Of a stretch of DNA of 64,000 bases, positions 46,936-57,100 are shown piece by piece. The stretch spans positions 62,001 through 126,000 of the forward strand of contig NZ_MAJS01000079.1 of NCBI RefSeq assembly GCF_001690985.1. Direction: 5' to 3'. Origin of the DNA: Aliivibrio sp. 1S175. GTDB lineage: Bacteria; Pseudomonadota; Gammaproteobacteria; Enterobacterales; Vibrionaceae. The notes under the pieces are model-generated. The model was not told the DNA's origin. It searched no databases and worked only from the letters and a program-made list of their open reading frames with translations. Positions within the stretch are counted from its first letter, which is position 1; each line of letters starts with the position of its first letter. A program made the position numbers and the translations under genes.

Positions 46936-48453
46936 ATGGAAACTGAAATAGAACTGAAGTTTTTTGTTTTTCCTGAATTTGCAGACACAATTATAGATAA
47001 AATATCAGATGCTAAAGTTATAGAACAGAGTTGCCTTCAGCTCGGTAATATCTATTTTGATACTCCCGAACAGCACCTCCGTAAGCATGACGCGGGTTTA
47101 CGCATTCGTCGGTTTAACGATGAACGAACCCAAACATTAAAAACGGCAGGTCGAGTTGTTGCTGGTTTACATCAACGACCAGAGTACAATGCAACGCATG
47201 ATTCTGATATACCTAATGTGAATTTACATCCTCTGGATGCCTGGCCAACTAACATTGCACTAGATGATCTTCAACAACAACTTTTCCCTCTTTTTGCTAC
47301 CAATTTTGTACGCCAGCAATGGTTAATTGCAATGCCAGATGGCAGTGAAATTGAATTGGCATTTGACCAAGGAGAGGTGATTGCTGGAGATAAAACTACG
47401 CCAATATGCGAAGTGGAGTTAGAGCTTAAATCTGGCCAAACGGATGCCTTGTTTACCTTAGCTCGTGATTTATGTAGCTCTGGTGGAATGCGCTTAGGCA
47501 ACCAAAGTAAAGCGGCAAAAGGGTATCGTCTAGCGATGAATACTCCAGCAGATAAAGTAAAAAACTTATCGTTAGTAAGAACGGAATCTAATGACAGTGT
47601 TGAAACCTGCTTTATCAATTCTTTAGAGTACGCACTTTCTCATTGGCATTATCACGAACAAATTTATATCGACACTCAAGATCTACTTGCTTTGCAAGAG
47701 ATCCGAATTGCGATTGCCTTTTTACGTCAAATATTCTTGGTGTTTGGTGAAATGGTGCCAAAGCGCGCAAGTGAATTGTTGCGTCAAGAATTAAAGTGGT
47801 TAGAAGAACAGCTTCATTGGTTAGATGAATCTGAGCACTTAGATTATTTAATTGAAGAAAAAGGCAACGTATTAAGAAAACTAGATGCGAGAAAGTTTTT
47901 AGTCGCCAGTCTAAAAGAAAGTGCTGAGTCGTTACCAAAGACAAATGAAATGATGTCTCTATTAATGTCGTCTCGTTATTGTGGATTATTATTAGATTTA
48001 AGTCGTTGGATTTTAACTCGTGATTGGCAGCCATTTTTAGATGATAAAAAGCGTCAAGTATTGCAAGAATCCATTGATACCCATTCTGGCACTTTGCTTG
48101 ATCGTACTTGGGAAGCATTAGATTCTGCTTTTTCTACATCAAATCAGTTATTGCCTATCGATTATTTCAAACAAAAAATGAGATTACGTCGAAATTTAAT
48201 GACAGGAACGTGTTTTGCTCTCATTTACGATGATGAGAGAAGAAAAGGTTTCCGTTTACCTTGGCTTGATTTATTGCAAGGTATTGATGATTTGATGAGC
48301 TTGGAACCATTAAGAACTCGAGTTCAATTACTAGAAGATGAAGAGGAGAAAGCGCAACTTGTTCGTTGGTTACTTCGTCAAGAGCGCTCTATTTTACATG
48401 CGATGGAACAAACTCGTAAAGCAGGGTTAGAATACCCTCCTTATTGGCAATAG
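46936..48453 (+). CDS. ygiF: CYTH-CHAD inorganic triphosphatase (YgiF-like)
   Basis: YgiF hydrolyses inorganic triphosphate. The product (505 aa) begins METEIELKFFV with the ExExK catalytic motif of the CYTH tunnel domain (residues 1-200). It then has a helical, histidine-rich CHAD domain (about 225-495) thought to bind polyphosphate. The ATG at 46936 is chosen over 20 more in-frame codons because the ExExK motif must lie at the N-terminus. It is followed by a terminator. In E. coli it lies beside glnE; here a channel gene and a chemoreceptor gene stand between. Confidence 0.92.
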   Translation: METEIELKFFVFPEFADTIIDKISDAKVIEQSCLQLGNIYFDTPEQHLRKHDAGLRIRRFNDERTQTLKTAGRVVAGLHQRPEYNATHDSDIPNVNLHPLDAWPTNIALDDLQQQLFPLFATNFVRQQWLIAMPDGSEIELAFDQGEVIAGDKTTPICEVELELKSGQTDALFTLARDLCSSGGMRLGNQSKAAKGYRLAMNTPADKVKNLSLVRTESNDSVETCFINSLEYALSHWHYHEQIYIDTQDLLALQEIRIAIAFLRQIFLVFGEMVPKRASELLRQELKWLEEQLHWLDESEHLDYLIEEKGNVLRKLDARKFLVASLKESAESLPKTNEMMSLLMSSRYCGLLLDLSRWILTRDWQPFLDDKKRQVLQESIDTHSGTLLDRTWEALDSAFSTSNQLLPIDYFKQKMRLRRNLMTGTCFALIYDDERRKGFRLPWLDLLQGIDDLMSLEPLRTRVQLLEDEEEKAQLVRWLLRQERSILHAMEQTRKAGLEYPPYWQ

Positions 48454-48484
48454 ATTTATGCTTAATAAGAACGTGTAATAATAT

Positions 48485-48511
48485 AAAGAGAAGTAATCAC
48501 TTCTCTTTTTT
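48485..48511. terminator. Bidirectional terminator between ygiF and the channel gene
   Basis: AAAGAGAAGT / ACTTCTCTTT with an AATC loop and T-run; the end of the channel gene overlaps it. Confidence 0.75.
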
Positions 48512-49258
48512 ATTGTCTATCTGATCTAGTTTTTTTAGTATTTCAGCTTGCTGCTGTAAAAGTAGTTCTAATCTTTCATCTCTATGATGCCTATCTTCTT
48601 GTTCTTTTTTTCTTTTCTCAATCTTTGAAGGCTCGGTAATTATTGATGTTATTAAACCTGAAATCATACCAAAAATACCTACACCAGAAATAATCACCAA
48701 TACCGCTAATACTTTTCCTGCGAATGTCACAGGATAGTGATCGCCATACCCAACTGTCGATATAGTAACAAAAGCCCACCATACCGCATCGCCTGCAGTA
48801 TGAATATTGGCATTAGGGTCTTTCCCTTCAAACATCAGCATAAAGACTGAACCTAAAGATATTAGGGTTACCATTAGGATTAAAATAGAGGCAATGGTTG
48901 CTTCTTTTCTATTAGATTGAATTTGCTTTAGTAAGGATTGGCTAGAACGTAATAAACGAAATACACGTAAAATATGAAAAATACGAGCATAACGTACGGG
49001 TTCAATGATTGGGATGCTGGCAATAAAATCTATCCAGTGATCTTGTAAATATTGAAGCTTGTGTTTACTACGAAAAAAATCAATCGAAAGCTGAAAGAGA
49101 AAGAGCCCACAGATGATGGTGTCGAGAGTGATCAACATTGTTCGACTATTGTGTTCTAACGGAACAAACAGAAGGCTTGAGATCACAATTAGTGATAAAA
49201 AGGATAGTATCAGTGACATTAAGCTCATGGGTTTAAGGTCAATTTTGTTATGATTCAT
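48497..49258 (-). CDS. Potassium-channel-like ion transporter (voltage-gated fold)
   Basis: The 253-residue product has four voltage-sensor-like helices (including an S4-like RYARIFHILRVFRLLRSSQ). These are followed by two pore helices with the K+ selectivity filter STVGYGDHYP near residues 165-175, then a coiled-coil tail (KKEQEDRHHRDERLELLLQQ). It thus resembles bacterial Kv-type channels and would act as a tetramer in the inner membrane. It is divergent from the chemoreceptor gene. Confidence 0.88.
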   Translation of the reverse strand: MNHNKIDLKPMSLMSLILSFLSLIVISSLLFVPLEHNSRTMLITLDTIICGLFLFQLSIDFFRSKHKLQYLQDHWIDFIASIPIIEPVRYARIFHILRVFRLLRSSQSLLKQIQSNRKEATIASILILMVTLISLGSVFMLMFEGKDPNANIHTAGDAVWWAFVTISTVGYGDHYPVTFAGKVLAVLVIISGVGIFGMISGLITSIITEPSKIEKRKKEQEDRHHRDERLELLLQQQAEILKKLDQIDNKKEK

Positions 49259-49312
49259 GTTAATTACTTATGTCTGTCTATCGATATAAAATAGAAATAT
49301 GTGTTTTCATGA

Positions 49313-49339
49313 TGATAAAAATTATGCGTTTTTATCATG
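49313..49339. repeat. Perfect 10-bp inverted repeat between the channel and chemoreceptor genes
   Basis: ATGATAAAAA / TTTTTATCAT with a 7-base loop lies midway between two divergent genes, 41 bases before the chemoreceptor ATG. It may be an operator or part of the mRNA leader. Confidence 0.4.
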
Positions 49340-49379
49340 CACTAAAAAAATTGATTCCGAAAGGTAGTGAGGGAAGAGA

Positions 49380-50981
49380 ATGTTAACAATCGCTTTTAGG
49401 CCATGGGAAAGGCTGGTCACTGATATTAAGTTAGTACCAAAGTTGGTCATGTTAATGGTATTCAGTACGATTTTGTTGGTGTCAAAACAGTTATGGGATG
49501 CGAATACTTTTTATCAAGCGGTAATTACTATTCAAAAAGAACAAGCCAAAGAGTCTGCAATTGCTAGTGCTGAATTAGTTGAAAATATCTTAACGAATAA
49601 ATCAAATGGTAAAGAGTTAGCGCGTGAAGTGGTTAGCATTCAATCTAATGCATTGGCTAAAGGTAATTATGTTTATGTGATAGATCGTGATAGCGGCAAA
49701 GTGTTTGGCCATCAATCAGTGCAGTCACTTTCTTCTCTTTCCTCTTCATTAGATGAAGGGCGTTCATTAAAAGAAGAGCTTCAAAGCCTTTCTTCTCAAA
49801 AAGCGTATTCTCTTAATGATCACAGTCGCTATGAATTTGCAGTAAAAGTACCTAGCCATAATTGGGTGGTGGTGGCTTCTCAAACATCAGAGAGTGCTGA
49901 GGTATATTACCAAGATTATCTTTTCCAAGTTATTTGGCAAACGATAGCCATGATCGTTGCTTTTATGGTTATTCTTCTTGGTGCTTCAAGCATTATGTTA
50001 CGTCAAATGCGTTATTTAAATGCATCCATGAAAGAAATTGCAGCTCAAAATTTATCTGAACCCGTAGAAATGGACTGTAAAGATGAATTTGGTGATTTAG
50101 CAAGAGAGTTAAATAAAACACGGCTACAACTTAAATCGGTCGTTGAAACTCAACTGGTGGCTTCTCAAGAATTATCTAGCCTAACAGAGATCATGACGAT
50201 CAGTATGGAAGGGACAAAGGAAGCGGCTCAAGAAGAGTTTACAGAAATCGATCAACTGGCAACTGCGATGAGTGAAATGAATTCAACAGTACAAAATGTG
50301 GCAGAAAATGCACGTAATGCATCGGCAGGTACTGAGCAAGCTCAAGAGCAAGCGAAAGTTGGGCAACAGTTTGTAGAAGGTACTATCGTTAAAATTCAAG
50401 CGCTATCTGGTGATATCGCCGCTTCTGCAGATGTGGTTAATCAAGTAGAAGAACGAGTCATGTCGATTAGCTCTGTGGTTGAGACTATTCGTGGTATTTC
50501 TGAGCAAACCAACTTACTTGCGTTGAATGCAGCGATTGAAGCGGCGCGAGCGGGTGATGCCGGGCGTGGTTTTGCTGTGGTTGCTGATGAAGTAAGAAAT
50601 CTTGCTCAAAGTACACAAGGAGCAACGGTTGAAATTCAAGAGATGATCACTCAACTTCAAAACAGTGCCAATCAAGCCGTCGATCTGATGGAAAAAAGTG
50701 TAGTTGAAGCCGCTGAGGGAGTAGAACTGGTTACTAATGCAGGCATAGAGTTAGACAGTATCGTCAACCAAGTCAACAATATTAATGAAATGAACTTCCA
50801 AATCGCAAGTGCTGCTGAACAACAAAGCAGTGTTGCTGAAGAGATGGACCAAAATTTAACTAACGTTCGTGAGTTAGTTGAAGCTTCTGTTGTTGTCATG
50901 ACCGAGTTAACGGAAACTTCGGAAGAAATGCAAAAAAATGCAGAAGAATTAGAAGCAAAAATGAAAGTCTTCAAAGTTTAA
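49380..50981 (+). CDS. Methyl-accepting chemotaxis protein
   Basis: The 533-residue receptor has a first membrane helix (about 19-36) and a periplasmic ligand domain with a single-Cache-like pattern ([16 protein letters not shown]). A second helix (about 183-203), a HAMP domain and the MA signalling domain follow, the last carrying the hairpin tip [19 protein letters not shown] near 388. The ligand is unknown. GAGGGAAG precedes the ATG. A strong terminator separates it from glnE. Confidence 0.92.
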   Translation: MLTIAFRPWERLVTDIKLVPKLVMLMVFSTILLVSKQLWDANTFYQAVITIQKEQAKESAIASAELVENILTNKSNGKELAREVVSIQSNALAKGNYVYVIDRDSGKVFGHQSVQSLSSLSSSLDEGRSLKEELQSLSSQKAYSLNDHSRYEFAVKVPSHNWVVVASQTSESAEVYYQDYLFQVIWQTIAMIVAFMVILLGASSIMLRQMRYLNASMKEIAAQNLSEPVEMDCKDEFGDLARELNKTRLQLKSVVETQLVASQELSSLTEIMTISMEGTKEAAQEEFTEIDQLATAMSEMNSTVQNVAENARNASAGTEQAQEQAKVGQQFVEGTIVKIQALSGDIAASADVVNQVEERVMSISSVVETIRGISEQTNLLALNAAIEAARAGDAGRGFAVVADEVRNLAQSTQGATVEIQEMITQLQNSANQAVDLMEKSVVEAAEGVELVTNAGIELDSIVNQVNNINEMNFQIASAAEQQSSVAEEMDQNLTNVRELVEASVVVMTELTETSEEMQKNAEELEAKMKVFKV

Positions 50982-51002
50982 CGTATTTGGTTTGATTTTA
51001 TT

Positions 51003-51031
51003 AACGCCTACACTCAGTTGTAGGCGTTTTT
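51003..51031 (+). terminator. Intrinsic terminator of the chemoreceptor gene
   Basis: AACGCCTACA / TGTAGGCGTT has a 6-base loop and a T-run. Confidence 0.8.
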
Positions 51032-51115
51032 GTTTGCGGCGAAAAACAATTTTTGGCACAGTATGGAGAGTCCGATCTTTTCGTAGATCGTAAGGAATTT
51101 TCGATAAGGAATATC

Positions 51116-53977
51116 ATGTCTTTGCCATCGTCATTACGTTCTCTTGCAGAGCGTCGCCAACAAGAATTAACCCATCTTCCTCATGTTCAAACTTGGCCTG
51201 AACTTTATCAACATCAATTACTCATTGCCCTTGGCTGTAGTGATTTCTTGCATGAATGCTTTCAACAAGATGAATACCTATGCCAACATTTCCCTTTGAT
51301 GTTTGATGTTGTTGATAGAAGTGAGGAGTATCGTTTTCGATTGCAAGAATTGTTGTCATCATGTTCTGACGAAAATGAATTGATGCGACAACTGCGTTAT
51401 TTCCGCCGTAGAGAAATGGCGTACATAGCATGGCGAGACTTTACTCATGACCATTTTTCTAATTCTAATTGGACTTTGGAGATTAGCCTTAGTCACCTTT
51501 CCTTGTTAGCTGAAGCATTAATTGTTGAATCGTACCAGTGGCTTTATAAGCAAGCGTGCATTGATTGGGGCACCCCAAGAAATGCACAAGGCGAAGAACA
51601 ACCAATGCTGGTTATAGGTATGGGCAAATTAGGTGGAGGAGAGCTTAACTTCTCATCTGATATTGATTTGATTTTTACTTATCCCGAAAACGGTGAAACG
51701 GAAGGTGCTCGCAGGAGTATTGCGAATGCTCAATTTTTTACACGATTAGGGCAAAAGCTGATTAAAGCGTTAGATCAAACGACGGTTGATGGTTTCTGCT
51801 ATCGGGTTGATTTACGTTTACGTCCTTTTGGCGAAAGTGGACCATTAGTAATGAGCTATGCGGCACTTGAAGATTACTACCAAGAGCAAGGTCGTGATTG
51901 GGAACGCTACGCGATGATAAAAGCGCGTGTCATGGGGAAAGAAACATACAGTCACTATCAAGAATTACGTCAAATGTTACGTCCATTTGTTTTTCGTCGT
52001 TATATCGATTTTGGTGCAATTCAAGCGCTACGTCGTATGAAGTCAATGATCACGACAGAAGTTCGTCGCCGAGGTTTACATGGCAATATAAAGCTTGGTT
52101 CTGGTGGTATTCGAGAAGTTGAGTTTATTGCTCAAGTATTCCAATTAATCCGTGGTGGCAGAGAGCCTTCTTTACGAGGTCGTGGGTTATTAGAGACGTT
52201 AACTGCGATTAAAGAATTAGGGCAACTGTCAGTTAAAGAGGTTGATGACCTTACCAAAGGTTACTGCTTTTTGCGTCGTTTAGAGAATTTATTACAAGCG
52301 ATTGGAGATCAACAAACTCAAACATTACCCATGGATGAAAGAGACCAAACTCGTCTTGCTTTTGCTATGGGAATGCAAGATTGGGCGGAGTTGTACTCTG
52401 AAATAGAGCGACACATGAATACGATTCATGCCGTGTTTGAAGATTTGATTGGCCACGAGGAAGAAGAGTCAGAGAGTAGTATTGATAAAGCGTATATTGA
52501 GTTATGGGACATGGCACATAACCCAGAAGTTTTAGAACATATCTTACAAGAACTAAACCCTGAACAAGCAGAATCGTTAACTCAACATATAATTGAATTT
52601 AAAGGCGAGTTGAAAAAGAAAACCCTTGGCCCAAGAGGTCGAGAAGCCATTACTAATCTGATGCCAAAGCTGTTTAGTGTCGTGATCAGTCGAGAAGATG
52701 CTAGTGATGCCTTGCCACGCATCACCAAACTGCTCCAAGCCATTGCAACCAGAACGACTTACCTAGAGCTTCTTGATGAGCACAGCGGAGCATTACAACA
52801 TTTAGTTCGCCTATGTGCAGCAAGTCCAATGGTTGCAGACCAATTAACTCGCTATCCAATTCTTCTTGATGAGCTATTGGATATAAATCAACTTTATAAC
52901 CCTATTGAGTTAAGCCAGTATAAGGTTGAGCTACATGAATTTCTTGCTCGTATTCCTGAGGATGACATGGAACAGCAAATGGAGGCATTACGTCAGTTTA
53001 AGCAAGTGTGTTTGCTAAGAATTGCAGCCTCGGATATTGCTGGTGGATTATCACTTATGAAAGTAAGTGATCACTTAACGTATTTATCAGAAGCCATTGT
53101 TGAGGCGGTAATAAACCAAGCTTGGCTGCAAGTAACAGAAAAGTTTGGCGTTCCAACACATCTTGAAGGCCGAGATAGCAAAGGTTTTTCGGTTATTGGT
53201 TACGGTAAAGTTGGTGGGTGGGAGTTAGGTTATAATTCCGATCTTGATATTGTCTTCATGCACGATTGCGATACAAACACATATACTAATGGCAAAAAAG
53301 AAATCGATGGTCGCCAATTTTATCTTCGTTTAGCGCAACGCATTATTCATATATTTTCGGTGCGCACGTCATCAGGTATTTTATACGAAGTGGATACCCG
53401 TTTACGTCCATCGGGGGCATCGGGATTATTGGTAAGTACGAGTGAAGCATTTGATGAATACCAACGAGATGATGCATGGACGTGGGAGCACCAAGCTTTA
53501 GTCCGTGCTCGAATGATTTATGGTGATAACTTACTGCAAGGCGCCTTTAATAAAACGCGTCATGAGATTCTTTGTTTACCTCGAAATGAGAAGGATCTTC
53601 AGAAAGAAGTCGCTGAAATGCGAGAAAAGATGCGAGATCATCTAGGTGGAAAGAAAGCGGGGCGCTTTATGCTTAAACAAGATATCGGTGGTATTACTGA
53701 TATTGAATTTTTAGCACAATATTTAGTATTAAATCATAGCCATCAAGCCCCTAAGCTAACTCGCTGGTCTGACAATGTTCGTATCTTTGAAAGTCTTTCG
53801 CAGCAAGGTGTGATGGATGAAGAATTGTGTCAGAAGCTAATTGATGCTTATTGCGTTATGAGAAATGAGATACATCATCGCAATTTATTAGGTTTTGATG
53901 CTGATGTTGATGAAAGTTGCTTTACTAAAGAAAGAGAAACGGTAGTCAACGCTTGGAACAAGTGGTTTATTGAATAA
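51116..53977 (+). CDS. glnE: Glutamine synthetase adenylyltransferase / deadenylase
   Basis: GlnE adenylylates and deadenylylates glutamine synthetase in response to PII. The 953-residue product (E. coli 946) has two nucleotidyltransferase domains, each with its GSxxD-type motif: [18 protein letters not shown] in the N-terminal deadenylase half and [18 protein letters not shown] in the C-terminal adenylase half. ATG at 51116 ([18 protein letters not shown]) has AAGGA just upstream; 21 further in-frame codons overlap the leader. It precedes hldE, as in E. coli. Confidence 0.96.
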   Translation: MSLPSSLRSLAERRQQELTHLPHVQTWPELYQHQLLIALGCSDFLHECFQQDEYLCQHFPLMFDVVDRSEEYRFRLQELLSSCSDENELMRQLRYFRRREMAYIAWRDFTHDHFSNSNWTLEISLSHLSLLAEALIVESYQWLYKQACIDWGTPRNAQGEEQPMLVIGMGKLGGGELNFSSDIDLIFTYPENGETEGARRSIANAQFFTRLGQKLIKALDQTTVDGFCYRVDLRLRPFGESGPLVMSYAALEDYYQEQGRDWERYAMIKARVMGKETYSHYQELRQMLRPFVFRRYIDFGAIQALRRMKSMITTEVRRRGLHGNIKLGSGGIREVEFIAQVFQLIRGGREPSLRGRGLLETLTAIKELGQLSVKEVDDLTKGYCFLRRLENLLQAIGDQQTQTLPMDERDQTRLAFAMGMQDWAELYSEIERHMNTIHAVFEDLIGHEEEESESSIDKAYIELWDMAHNPEVLEHILQELNPEQAESLTQHIIEFKGELKKKTLGPRGREAITNLMPKLFSVVISREDASDALPRITKLLQAIATRTTYLELLDEHSGALQHLVRLCAASPMVADQLTRYPILLDELLDINQLYNPIELSQYKVELHEFLARIPEDDMEQQMEALRQFKQVCLLRIAASDIAGGLSLMKVSDHLTYLSEAIVEAVINQAWLQVTEKFGVPTHLEGRDSKGFSVIGYGKVGGWELGYNSDLDIVFMHDCDTNTYTNGKKEIDGRQFYLRLAQRIIHIFSVRTSSGILYEVDTRLRPSGASGLLVSTSEAFDEYQRDDAWTWEHQALVRARMIYGDNLLQGAFNKTRHEILCLPRNEKDLQKEVAEMREKMRDHLGGKKAGRFMLKQDIGGITDIEFLAQYLVLNHSHQAPKLTRWSDNVRIFESLSQQGVMDEELCQKLIDAYCVMRNEIHHRNLLGFDADVDESCFTKERETVVNAWNKWFIE

Positions 53978-54038
53978 GCATTATTTAACTCTGCGTTTAT
54001 TATTACTAAGTTGGCGTAGAACTTGCGTAAATGCTACC

Positions 54039-54064
54039 ATTTATGACAGATAATTATCATAAAT
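54039..54064. repeat. Dyad upstream of hldE
   Basis: ATTTATGA and TCATAAAT are perfect inverted 8-mers around CAGATAATTA, centred 65 bases before the hldE ATG. The GATAATTATCAT part faintly recalls a Fur site; no regulator can be assigned. Confidence 0.4.
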
Positions 54065-54116
54065 AGCTCGAACCGATAATGGTGGATAGTTTGCTATTTA
54101 TTTCCCGGAGAAAAGA

Positions 54117-55547
54117 ATGAAACCGACACTTCCTAACTATGATCAAGCAGGCGTTTTGATCATTGGTGATGTAATGCTTGATCGTTATTGGGGTGGCCCA
54201 ACAACTCGTATTTCACCAGAAGCTCCAGTACCGGTTGTTAAAGTTAATAATATTGAAGAGCGTCCAGGTGGTGCTGCTAACGTAGCGATGAATATTGCCG
54301 CATTAGGTGGCGATGCTCATCTTGTAGGTTTGGTGGGTGAAGATGAACCAGCAAAAGCATTAGCCGCGACACTTAGTTCATTAAAAGTGCATTGTGATTT
54401 TGTCGCTCTTCCTGAGTTTCCAACGATAACAAAATTACGAGTGATGAGCCGTGGTCAACAGCTTATCCGTCTTGATTTTGAAGAAAGCTTCCATGATGTT
54501 CCTGCTGAACCACTGATCAGCCGTATGCAAGCGACCTTATCAAAAGTAAAAGCTGTTGTATTATCTGATTACGCAAAAGGCGCATTAGAACACGTACAAC
54601 TAATGATTCAAGAAGCTCGAAAAGTAAATGTACCTGTATTTATTGATCCTAAAGGTGCGGATTTTGAGCGTTACCGTGGCGCGACGTTATTAACACCAAA
54701 CATGCTTGAGTTTGAAACGGTTGTTGGCAAAGTAAAAGATGAAGATGACTTGGTAGCGAAAGGCCAACAAATCATTGAAGAGTTTGATTTTGAAGCTTTG
54801 CTTGTTACTCGTAGTGAACATGGCATGACATTGCTTCGTCGCGATATGGAACCATTACATTTACCAACACTTGCACGTGAAGTGTTTGATGTGACTGGTG
54901 CCGGTGATACGGTAATTTCTGTACTGGCAGCATCAGTATCAACAGGCAAACCGCTTGATGAAGCATGTGCTTTAGCAAATGCCGCTGCTGGTGTTGTGGT
55001 TGGGAAACTTGGCACATCAACATTATCAACAATTGAATTGGCAGAAGCGATTCACGGTAGCCAAGATTCTGGTTTTGGTATTATTGGTGAAGAACAGTTG
55101 ATCAGCGCAGTAAAACAAGCGCGTGAACGTGGTGAAAAAGTCGTTATGACTAATGGGTGTTTTGACATTCTTCATGCGGGTCACGTGTCTTACTTAAATC
55201 ATGCAGCAGAGTTGGGTGACCGCTTAATTGTTGCGGTAAATACGAATGAATCAGTACAACGCCTGAAAGGCCCTGGTCGTCCAATTAACCCTACGGATCG
55301 TCGTATGGCGGTATTGGCTGGTTTAGGTGCGGTTGATTGGGTTGTTCCTTTCTCAGAAGATACACCGCAGCGCTTAATCTCAGAAGTGTTACCAACACTT
55401 CTTGTAAAAGGTGGGGATTACGCGATTGAAGATATCGCAGGCGGTGCCGAAGTGATTGCTGCAGGTGGTGAAGTGAAAGTATTAAACTTTGAAGATGGTT
55501 GTTCAACAACCGGGATCATTGAAGCGATTAAAGGCGGTAGAGGTTAA
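54117..55547 (+). CDS. hldE: Bifunctional heptose 7-phosphate kinase / heptose 1-phosphate adenylyltransferase
   Basis: HldE makes ADP-D-glycero-beta-D-manno-heptose for the LPS inner core. The 476 residues comprise a PfkB-type kinase domain ([24 protein letters not shown], ending in DVTGAGDT near 260-267) and a nucleotidyltransferase domain from about 344 with [16 protein letters not shown] (HxGH) and the C-terminal SxTTGII-type signature. GGAG lies upstream. It follows glnE as in E. coli. Confidence 0.97.
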   Translation: MKPTLPNYDQAGVLIIGDVMLDRYWGGPTTRISPEAPVPVVKVNNIEERPGGAANVAMNIAALGGDAHLVGLVGEDEPAKALAATLSSLKVHCDFVALPEFPTITKLRVMSRGQQLIRLDFEESFHDVPAEPLISRMQATLSKVKAVVLSDYAKGALEHVQLMIQEARKVNVPVFIDPKGADFERYRGATLLTPNMLEFETVVGKVKDEDDLVAKGQQIIEEFDFEALLVTRSEHGMTLLRRDMEPLHLPTLAREVFDVTGAGDTVISVLAASVSTGKPLDEACALANAAAGVVVGKLGTSTLSTIELAEAIHGSQDSGFGIIGEEQLISAVKQARERGEKVVMTNGCFDILHAGHVSYLNHAAELGDRLIVAVNTNESVQRLKGPGRPINPTDRRMAVLAGLGAVDWVVPFSEDTPQRLISEVLPTLLVKGGDYAIEDIAGGAEVIAAGGEVKVLNFEDGCSTTGIIEAIKGGRG

Positions 55548-55584
55548 TTTATCTCTACTCGTAAATCGTGAATTCTTTAAAGAT

Positions 55585-55622
55585 AAAAGCCCCATTATCT
55601 AATTTGATAATGGGGCTTTTTT
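55585..55622. terminator. Bidirectional terminator between hldE and the antiporter gene
   Basis: AAAAGCCCCATTATC / GATAATGGGGCTTTT is a 15-bp stem with a 6-base loop. Confidence 0.85.
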
Positions 55623-55650
55623 ATGATTTTCATAACAATTTAACTAACTG

Positions 55651-56919
55651 TTATTCTAGTTTTTTTGCTTTCTCAATCATCTTTGTAATTGTTGAACCTT
55701 GAACAAGAATAGAGAAAACAACAACAGAGTAAGTCATCACCAATATAATTTCTCGTACATCGATATTTTTATCAGGAATAACTAAAATGCCAGATGGAAT
55801 TGCCAAAGCCATTGCTAAGGCCAAGCCTCCACGAAGACCGCCCCACGTTAAAATATTAACGGATAATGGGTTGTATGTTCTGAAGCGTTTAAATCCGATG
55901 TAGGAAATGAATACACTTAAATAACGACTTGCGAGTACTAATGGAATCGAAATCGCCATTAAGATCCAATCTTCTTGATGGAATTGGAACAACAACATCG
56001 ACATACCAATAAGAAGAAATAATACGCCATTTAAAAACTCATCAACGAGTTCCCAGAAATGGTCTAAATGATCTTCACTCTCTTTTGAAAAACCAATATA
56101 ACGAGTCCAGTTGCCAATCATAATGCCTGACACCACCATCGCTAATGGGCCTGAAACATGAATAATTTCAGCAAATGCATAGCCTGATGTTGGAATACCA
56201 ATCGTTAATAGCAACTCCATTGAGTGGTCATTGGTTGAGCTGATTAAGTAATGGAAAATAAGACCTAAAACTAAACCATAAATAATGCCGCCGATAGCTT
56301 CTTGTAAAAACAAAGCAGTAACACTACCTACCGTTGGGGTTTCTGAACCAAAAGCGATTGTAAATAAGGTAACAAAAATGACCAAACCAAAACCATCATT
56401 GAACAGGGATTCACCTTCAATTTGGGTTGAAATACGTTGTGGTGCATTTAATTTTTTCACAATCGCAAGAACAGCAATTGGATCGGTTGGAGAGATAAGC
56501 GCACCAAATAATAGGCAGTAGATTAAATCGAAATTAATGCCTATCAGGCTGCATATTCCCCATAAGGCGAAACCGATAAAGAAGGTAGAGAATAAAGTTG
56601 CACCTAAAGCAAGTACCGTAATTTCCCATTTTTGGTCTTTTAGATTTTGTAGTTTGATCCCCAGGCCGCCAGCAAACAATAAGAAACCTAATATTCCTTT
56701 TAATAGAAAATCTTCAAAGTTTATTTCAGTTAAGGTGTCGGTAGCTATTTCTCTAAGATGGAACCAATCATTCTGACCTGCGACAATAAGTCCCAGAGAT
56801 AGGATCATAGAACCAGCGGTGATCGCTATGGTGGTTTGCATCTTTCCTATTTTGCTATTAAAAAATGCGATTAACATAGCAGCTGCTGCAAGAAAACAGA
56901 GTGTGTTATATACGGACAT
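55651..56919 (-). CDS. Sodium/proton antiporter (NhaP/CPA1 family)
   Basis: The 422-residue inner-membrane protein has about twelve hydrophobic segments and CPA1 family marks: GALISPTDPIAVLAIVKKL, EGESLFNDGFGLVIFV (the ND pair involved in ion binding) and WGGLRGGLALAMAL. It likely exchanges Na+ or K+ for H+ and helps in pH and salt balance. It is monocistronic and divergent from metH. Exact ion specificity cannot be read here. Confidence 0.88.
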   Translation of the reverse strand: MSVYNTLCFLAAAAMLIAFFNSKIGKMQTTIAITAGSMILSLGLIVAGQNDWFHLREIATDTLTEINFEDFLLKGILGFLLFAGGLGIKLQNLKDQKWEITVLALGATLFSTFFIGFALWGICSLIGINFDLIYCLLFGALISPTDPIAVLAIVKKLNAPQRISTQIEGESLFNDGFGLVIFVTLFTIAFGSETPTVGSVTALFLQEAIGGIIYGLVLGLIFHYLISSTNDHSMELLLTIGIPTSGYAFAEIIHVSGPLAMVVSGIMIGNWTRYIGFSKESEDHLDHFWELVDEFLNGVLFLLIGMSMLLFQFHQEDWILMAISIPLVLASRYLSVFISYIGFKRFRTYNPLSVNILTWGGLRGGLALAMALAIPSGILVIPDKNIDVREIILVMTYSVVVFSILVQGSTITKMIEKAKKLE

Positions 56920-57031
56920 TGTTTAACCTCTATATATGTTATTTGTGTAACAAAATGTGATGAAGGTCATTTTCCACTCAAATTGATAAATATCAAACTT
57001 TATTTCTAATTTGTTAAAATAAAACCATTTT

Positions 57032-57058
57032 GGACGTCTAGATTCCTATTAGATGTGT
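57032..57058. promoter_or_regulatory. Possible MetJ boxes upstream of metH
   Basis: GGACGTCT (7/8 to the met box AGACGTCT) is followed directly by AGATTCCT (5/8) and, three bases later, AGATGTGT (6/8). The cluster lies 43-69 bases upstream of the metH GTG. In E. coli metH is controlled mainly by MetR, so direct MetJ control here would be a difference. Confidence 0.5.
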
Positions 57059-57100
57059 GATAGGATTGTAACAAGAAAGTATTATGGATGAGGCAGTACC

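Noticed and set aside
47615-48118. 167-codon ORF antisense to ygiF
   Set aside because: Mirror frame of the CHAD domain region; low-complexity translation without domain signature.
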